Below, piece by piece: positions 61,665-64,000 of a stretch of DNA of 64,000 bases; position 1 is the stretch's first letter, and every line of letters begins with the position of its first letter. The stretch is taken from positions 1-64,000 of the forward strand of contig JAMXLO010000081.1 in NCBI GenBank assembly GCA_024280945.1, read 5' to 3'. The notes beneath the pieces were generated by a model that made no database searches, had not been told where the DNA came from, and saw nothing but the letters and a program-made list of their open reading frames with translations. This stretch comes from Acetobacteraceae bacterium. Its GTDB lineage: Bacteria; Pseudomonadota; Alphaproteobacteria; Acetobacterales; Acetobacteraceae. The position numbers and the translations under genes were made by a program.

Positions 61665-62400
61665 CTAGATGAAATTAGTCCCAACGTTCGACTGAATTGT
61701 CTGTCCTGTCATGATTAATTGCCCAGCACCATCACGACCAGCTGTGCCACTTCTTCAGGCGCCCCCATTCGCCCGAGCGGTATCCGTGCGACATACTGGT
61801 CGCGCCGCTCGTTCATCATCTCGGTGTCAATCAATGACGGCGCCACCGCGTTGACGGTAATCCCATCTTTGACCACGCGGGCGGCATAGCCGCGCGTCAA
61901 TCCCTCCATCCCGGTCTTCCGGCATTGTAGTGCACGCCGATCCCGCCCGCCCTACGCGCGGCCCTCGAGGAGATATTGACGATCCGACCCCAGCGGCCGC
62001 GCGCACCCCAGCAACACTGTCTGGGTGCAAAGGAAGGCTGACTTGAAATTGACCGCCAGGGTCAGGTCAAGTCGGCCTCCGTAAGATCATCCACATTGCA
62101 GATCATACCGATGCCGGCATTATTCACCAGGATGTCCACCCTGCCCAGCGCCACCTCTACGCGGGTCAACGTGACCTGGACGGCGGCGCCACACGCGACA
62201 TCGGCACTAACGGCAACAGCGCGGCGGCCGATCCCGCGCACCGCGGCCACGACCGCCTCTGCCTCTGCCTCGCACTTCCGATAGTTGATCGCCACACCCG
62301 CCCCGGTGTCCGCGAGAGCGAGTGCCATCGCGCGGCCGATGCCACGGGAAGTGCCCGTCGCCAAGGCGACACGATTCCTGAGGTCAGGTACCAAATTCAT
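61665..62400 (-). pseudogene. Short-chain dehydrogenase/reductase broken by at least four frameshifts
   Basis: The start at 62400 is sound: MNLVPDLRNRVALATGTSRG, with TGTSRGIGRAMALALADTG as cofactor site and ILVNNAGIGMICNVDDLTEAD. After 62062 the family sequence goes on in other frames: LTLAVNFKSAFLCTQTVL, then GRWGRIVNISSRAAR and GGIGVHYNA, then GMEGLTRGYAARVVKDGITV with APSLIDTEMM to VVMVLGN, and last MTGQTIQSNVGTNFI ending at 61665. Order and length (about 245 codons) match one SDR. The YxxxK-type segment is hit by one of the shifts. Confidence 0.85.
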
Positions 62401-62487
62401 GTCATAATCCTTGGACTGAGGACTAAGATCTTGTCCGTACGGTCCGTTGTGACGTATGTCGACACCGGCCCTGATGGGAGGAACTAG

Positions 62488-62994
62488 ATGCGTCGACTGT
62501 TGTCCAGCCTGGCCGTCGTCGGCCTGCTCACCGCGCAACAGGCACACGCTCAGCTTGATTGCTTGTCGTCGACCGAGCGGTCGGCTGTACACGTGGCGGC
62601 CTTACGCAGCCAGTTGATGGTGCTGGCGACCGGCTGCAAGGAGGACAGCAGCTACAACGCCTTCATCCGCAAGTATCAGGCCGACCTGATGAGCAACGAA
62701 CGCATGCTTGCCGAAATGTTCAAGCACAAGTATGGGCGGCGAGGCCAGCAGGAGCACGACAGATTCACCACAGAGTTGGCGAACGCCGAGTCAACCGCCG
62801 GCCTCAAGCTTGGCACTGACTTCTGTGCGCATAACGGCATGATCTTCCGCGAAGTGATGGCGCTTCAGAGTCCGGCAGACCTGCCGACCTTTGCCGCCGG
62901 CAAGAACCTGGTACCCTCAGCGGCGGAAGTGTGTCAGGAGGTCGCCGAGGCTCCCGCCGCACGCGGCAGGGCCGCACCGGCCAAGCGTCACTGA
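62488..62994 (+). CDS. Small exported protein, unknown function
   Basis: 168 residues with a Sec signal peptide (MRRLLSSLAVVGLLTAQQAHAQ, cleavage after AHA). The mature part is helical with four cysteines (LDCLSST, TGCKED, TDFCAHN, EVCQEV), which could form two disulfides, and a basic Ala-rich tail. GGGAGG lies before ATG at 62488. I recognise no named domain. It ends convergent with a lipoprotein gene, overlapping by seven bases. Confidence 0.75.
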   Translation: MRRLLSSLAVVGLLTAQQAHAQLDCLSSTERSAVHVAALRSQLMVLATGCKEDSSYNAFIRKYQADLMSNERMLAEMFKHKYGRRGQQEHDRFTTELANAESTAGLKLGTDFCAHNGMIFREVMALQSPADLPTFAAGKNLVPSAAEVCQEVAEAPAARGRAAPAKRH

Positions 62995-63395
62995 GCCACG
63001 GTGACGCTCGCCCGGAGGACAGCGCCACCCGGTAGTAGCTTGACGACAAATGCATCGGTCCCGGTAAAGCGCGCGGTTGGCGTATAATCGATCCGTGTCT
63101 CGTCGCCAACGGAATGAATGTAGACCTTGCCGTGCGATGGTTCTGTCACCAGCAGACCCGCATCGAATGGCTTACCGCCGTTGTCGATGTTGATGGCGCA
63201 CCACCCCCCGTCGTTGCCCATGGTCATCGTAACCGGCGTCTCCTGACCAGCGGCGGGCGCAACTTTCGGCACGCTGCAGTTCTTCGCTGCCCCGACAAGG
63301 TCAGCCTGGAACATGCGTGTCCTCGATACTGGTTGCTTCTGTTCGCAGGCCTGCAGCACCAGTGCCGTTGCCACAAGTGCCAGTGCGTATCGCAT
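62988..63395 (-). CDS. Small lipoprotein, unknown function
   Basis: 135 residues, MRYALALVATALVLQACEQK: a lipoprotein signal with lipobox LQAC. The mature part is beta-rich, with NDGGWCAINIDNGGKPFDAG, PSHGKVYIHSVGDETRIDYT and a TGTDAFVVKLLPGG segment like an Ig-like or cadherin-like beta sandwich. ATG at 63395; the open frame to 63461 adds no signal sequence. Outer-membrane or inner-membrane anchoring is not clear. Confidence 0.75.
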   Translation of the reverse strand: MRYALALVATALVLQACEQKQPVSRTRMFQADLVGAAKNCSVPKVAPAAGQETPVTMTMGNDGGWCAINIDNGGKPFDAGLLVTEPSHGKVYIHSVGDETRIDYTPTARFTGTDAFVVKLLPGGAVLRASVTVAQ

Positions 63396-63467
63396 CACTG
63401 ATGGTATCTCCTGTCGTGAGGATCGTGCTGATGTCGGGCAAATGCGGTTCGCGCAAGGCACGTCTGG

Positions 63468-64000
63468 TCAGCCTGGCCTGGAGCGCAGGACAGCATTGAT
63501 CAGCCGGGTTCGATTCTCCAGCATGTTACGGCGCGAGTTCTGCATCTTCTCCCGGAAGCTCTCGCCCACCACCAGATGGATGCCAAGTGGCTGCCGGCCG
63601 CTGCCACGTTCCGCTTCCGTCTCGGCGATGGCGGCCTCGCTGTTGTCCTCCCAGGCCAATATTTCGAATCCGGCAGCCTCCAGTAATGTCCTGGTTTCCT
63701 CCGGTGTGCGCAGGAAACTGATCTCCGGGCTGTCCGCCCAGTTCACCGGGTAGTGCAACGGGCCGCCGGGGCCCTGAACAACGTCCTGGATCGCGAGCCG
63801 ACCGTCATCCTTCAGGACCCGGCGCAACTCGGCATACCAGCGTGACCGGTCGGCAATGTTCATCGCCACGTTCTGCGTCCAGGCTAGATCGAAGCGCTCA
63901 TCGGGGAACGGCAATGCGAGCCCAGAACCTTGGCGGAAGTCTACTCGGTCCATCAATCCCGTACGGCGAGTCAGTTCGGTAGCGGTCGCCACGAATTCGG
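63468..64000 (-). CDS. Class I SAM-dependent methyltransferase, C-terminal part (start outside window)
   Basis: The frame is open to the right edge, so the N-terminus with SAM motif I is beyond the window. Visible are GLALPFPDERFDLAWTQNVAMNIADR (post-I/II motifs), LRRVLKDDGRLAIQDVVQGP and a cap with SFLRTPEETRTLLEAAGFEI. Resembles UbiE/Coq5-like or small-molecule methyltransferases. Substrate unknown. Confidence 0.82.
   Translation of the reverse strand, partial: EFVATATELTRRTGLMDRVDFRQGSGLALPFPDERFDLAWTQNVAMNIADRSRWYAELRRVLKDDGRLAIQDVVQGPGGPLHYPVNWADSPEISFLRTPEETRTLLEAAGFEILAWEDNSEAAIAETEAERGSGRQPLGIHLVVGESFREKMQNSRRNMLENRTRLINAVLRSRPG

Noticed and set aside
60627-61718. A 363-codon plus-strand frame opposite the CinA-like gene
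   Set aside because: Antisense to well-conserved CinA motifs; composition is typical of a high-GC shadow frame.

Overview
The window is GC-rich, densely coded chromosomal DNA of an alphaproteobacterium, most likely Acetobacteraceae (Rhodospirillales). This rests on gene content and order: a heme block hemE-hemH-hemJ beside rho, the regulatory PTS block hprK-rapZ-EIIA-HPr-EI, and hemC-hemD-mitofilin-like-hemY next to tsaD. There is no tRNA, rRNA, CRISPR array, phage or insertion sequence that I can support. All assignments come from reading motifs; no database search was run.

Layout. 1-6.3 kb: tail of a YyaL-type protein, rho, the heme genes hemJ/hemH/hemE, then a divergent PEP-synthase/PPDK regulator and maf. 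6.3-10.4 kb: a minus-strand PTS phosphorelay without any sugar permease (HprK, RapZ, EIIA, HPr, EI). 10.5-13.7 kb: PLP dehydratase, enoyl-CoA hydratase, FAD oxidoreductase. 14.0-16.6 kb: a large secreted protein that joins a calpain-like cysteine protease to RTX-type repeats. 16.7-19.4 kb: an ECF sigma/anti-sigma pair divergent from a Tat-exported metallophosphoesterase and cupredoxin; the two units share a palindrome that builds two mirror-image promoter-like sequences. 19.4-22.3 kb: orphan ABC binding protein and a decaying zone (DUF1330 and alcohol dehydrogenase pseudogenes). 22.3-34.3 kb: accessory metabolism (two D-2-hydroxyacid dehydrogenases, NnrS, quinone oxidoreductase, hybrid histidine kinase, and a DUF35/thiolase/CoA-transferase/dehydrogenase set).

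34.3-44.1 kb: housekeeping block murJ-gpsA-rlmJ-tsaD, divergent hemC-hemD-mitofilin-like-hemY, a bactofilin, and an EI24 membrane protein. 44.1-46.4 kb: an MBOAT acyltransferase with an SGNH-like partner. 46.5-54 kb: GST, aldo-keto reductase, enolase-superfamily enzyme, PfkB kinase, two overlapping GNAT genes, a broken DHA2-type efflux gene, and a luciferase-like oxidoreductase. 53.9-59.8 kb: a probable corrinoid uptake operon (OFA-type MFS, CDF transporter, BtuF-, BtuC- and BtuD-like, TonB, PduO-type adenosyltransferase) joined by 4-11 base overlaps or gaps. 60-64 kb: a CinA-like protein, a heavily frameshifted short-chain dehydrogenase, two small exported proteins and the end of a methyltransferase gene.

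Two themes stand out. Pathways are split across tight, overlapping operons (heme in two blocks; corrinoid import with its adenosylation). The accessory stretches carry at least five degraded genes, consistent with ongoing loss of transport and dehydrogenase functions (or, for some frameshifts, with assembly error).
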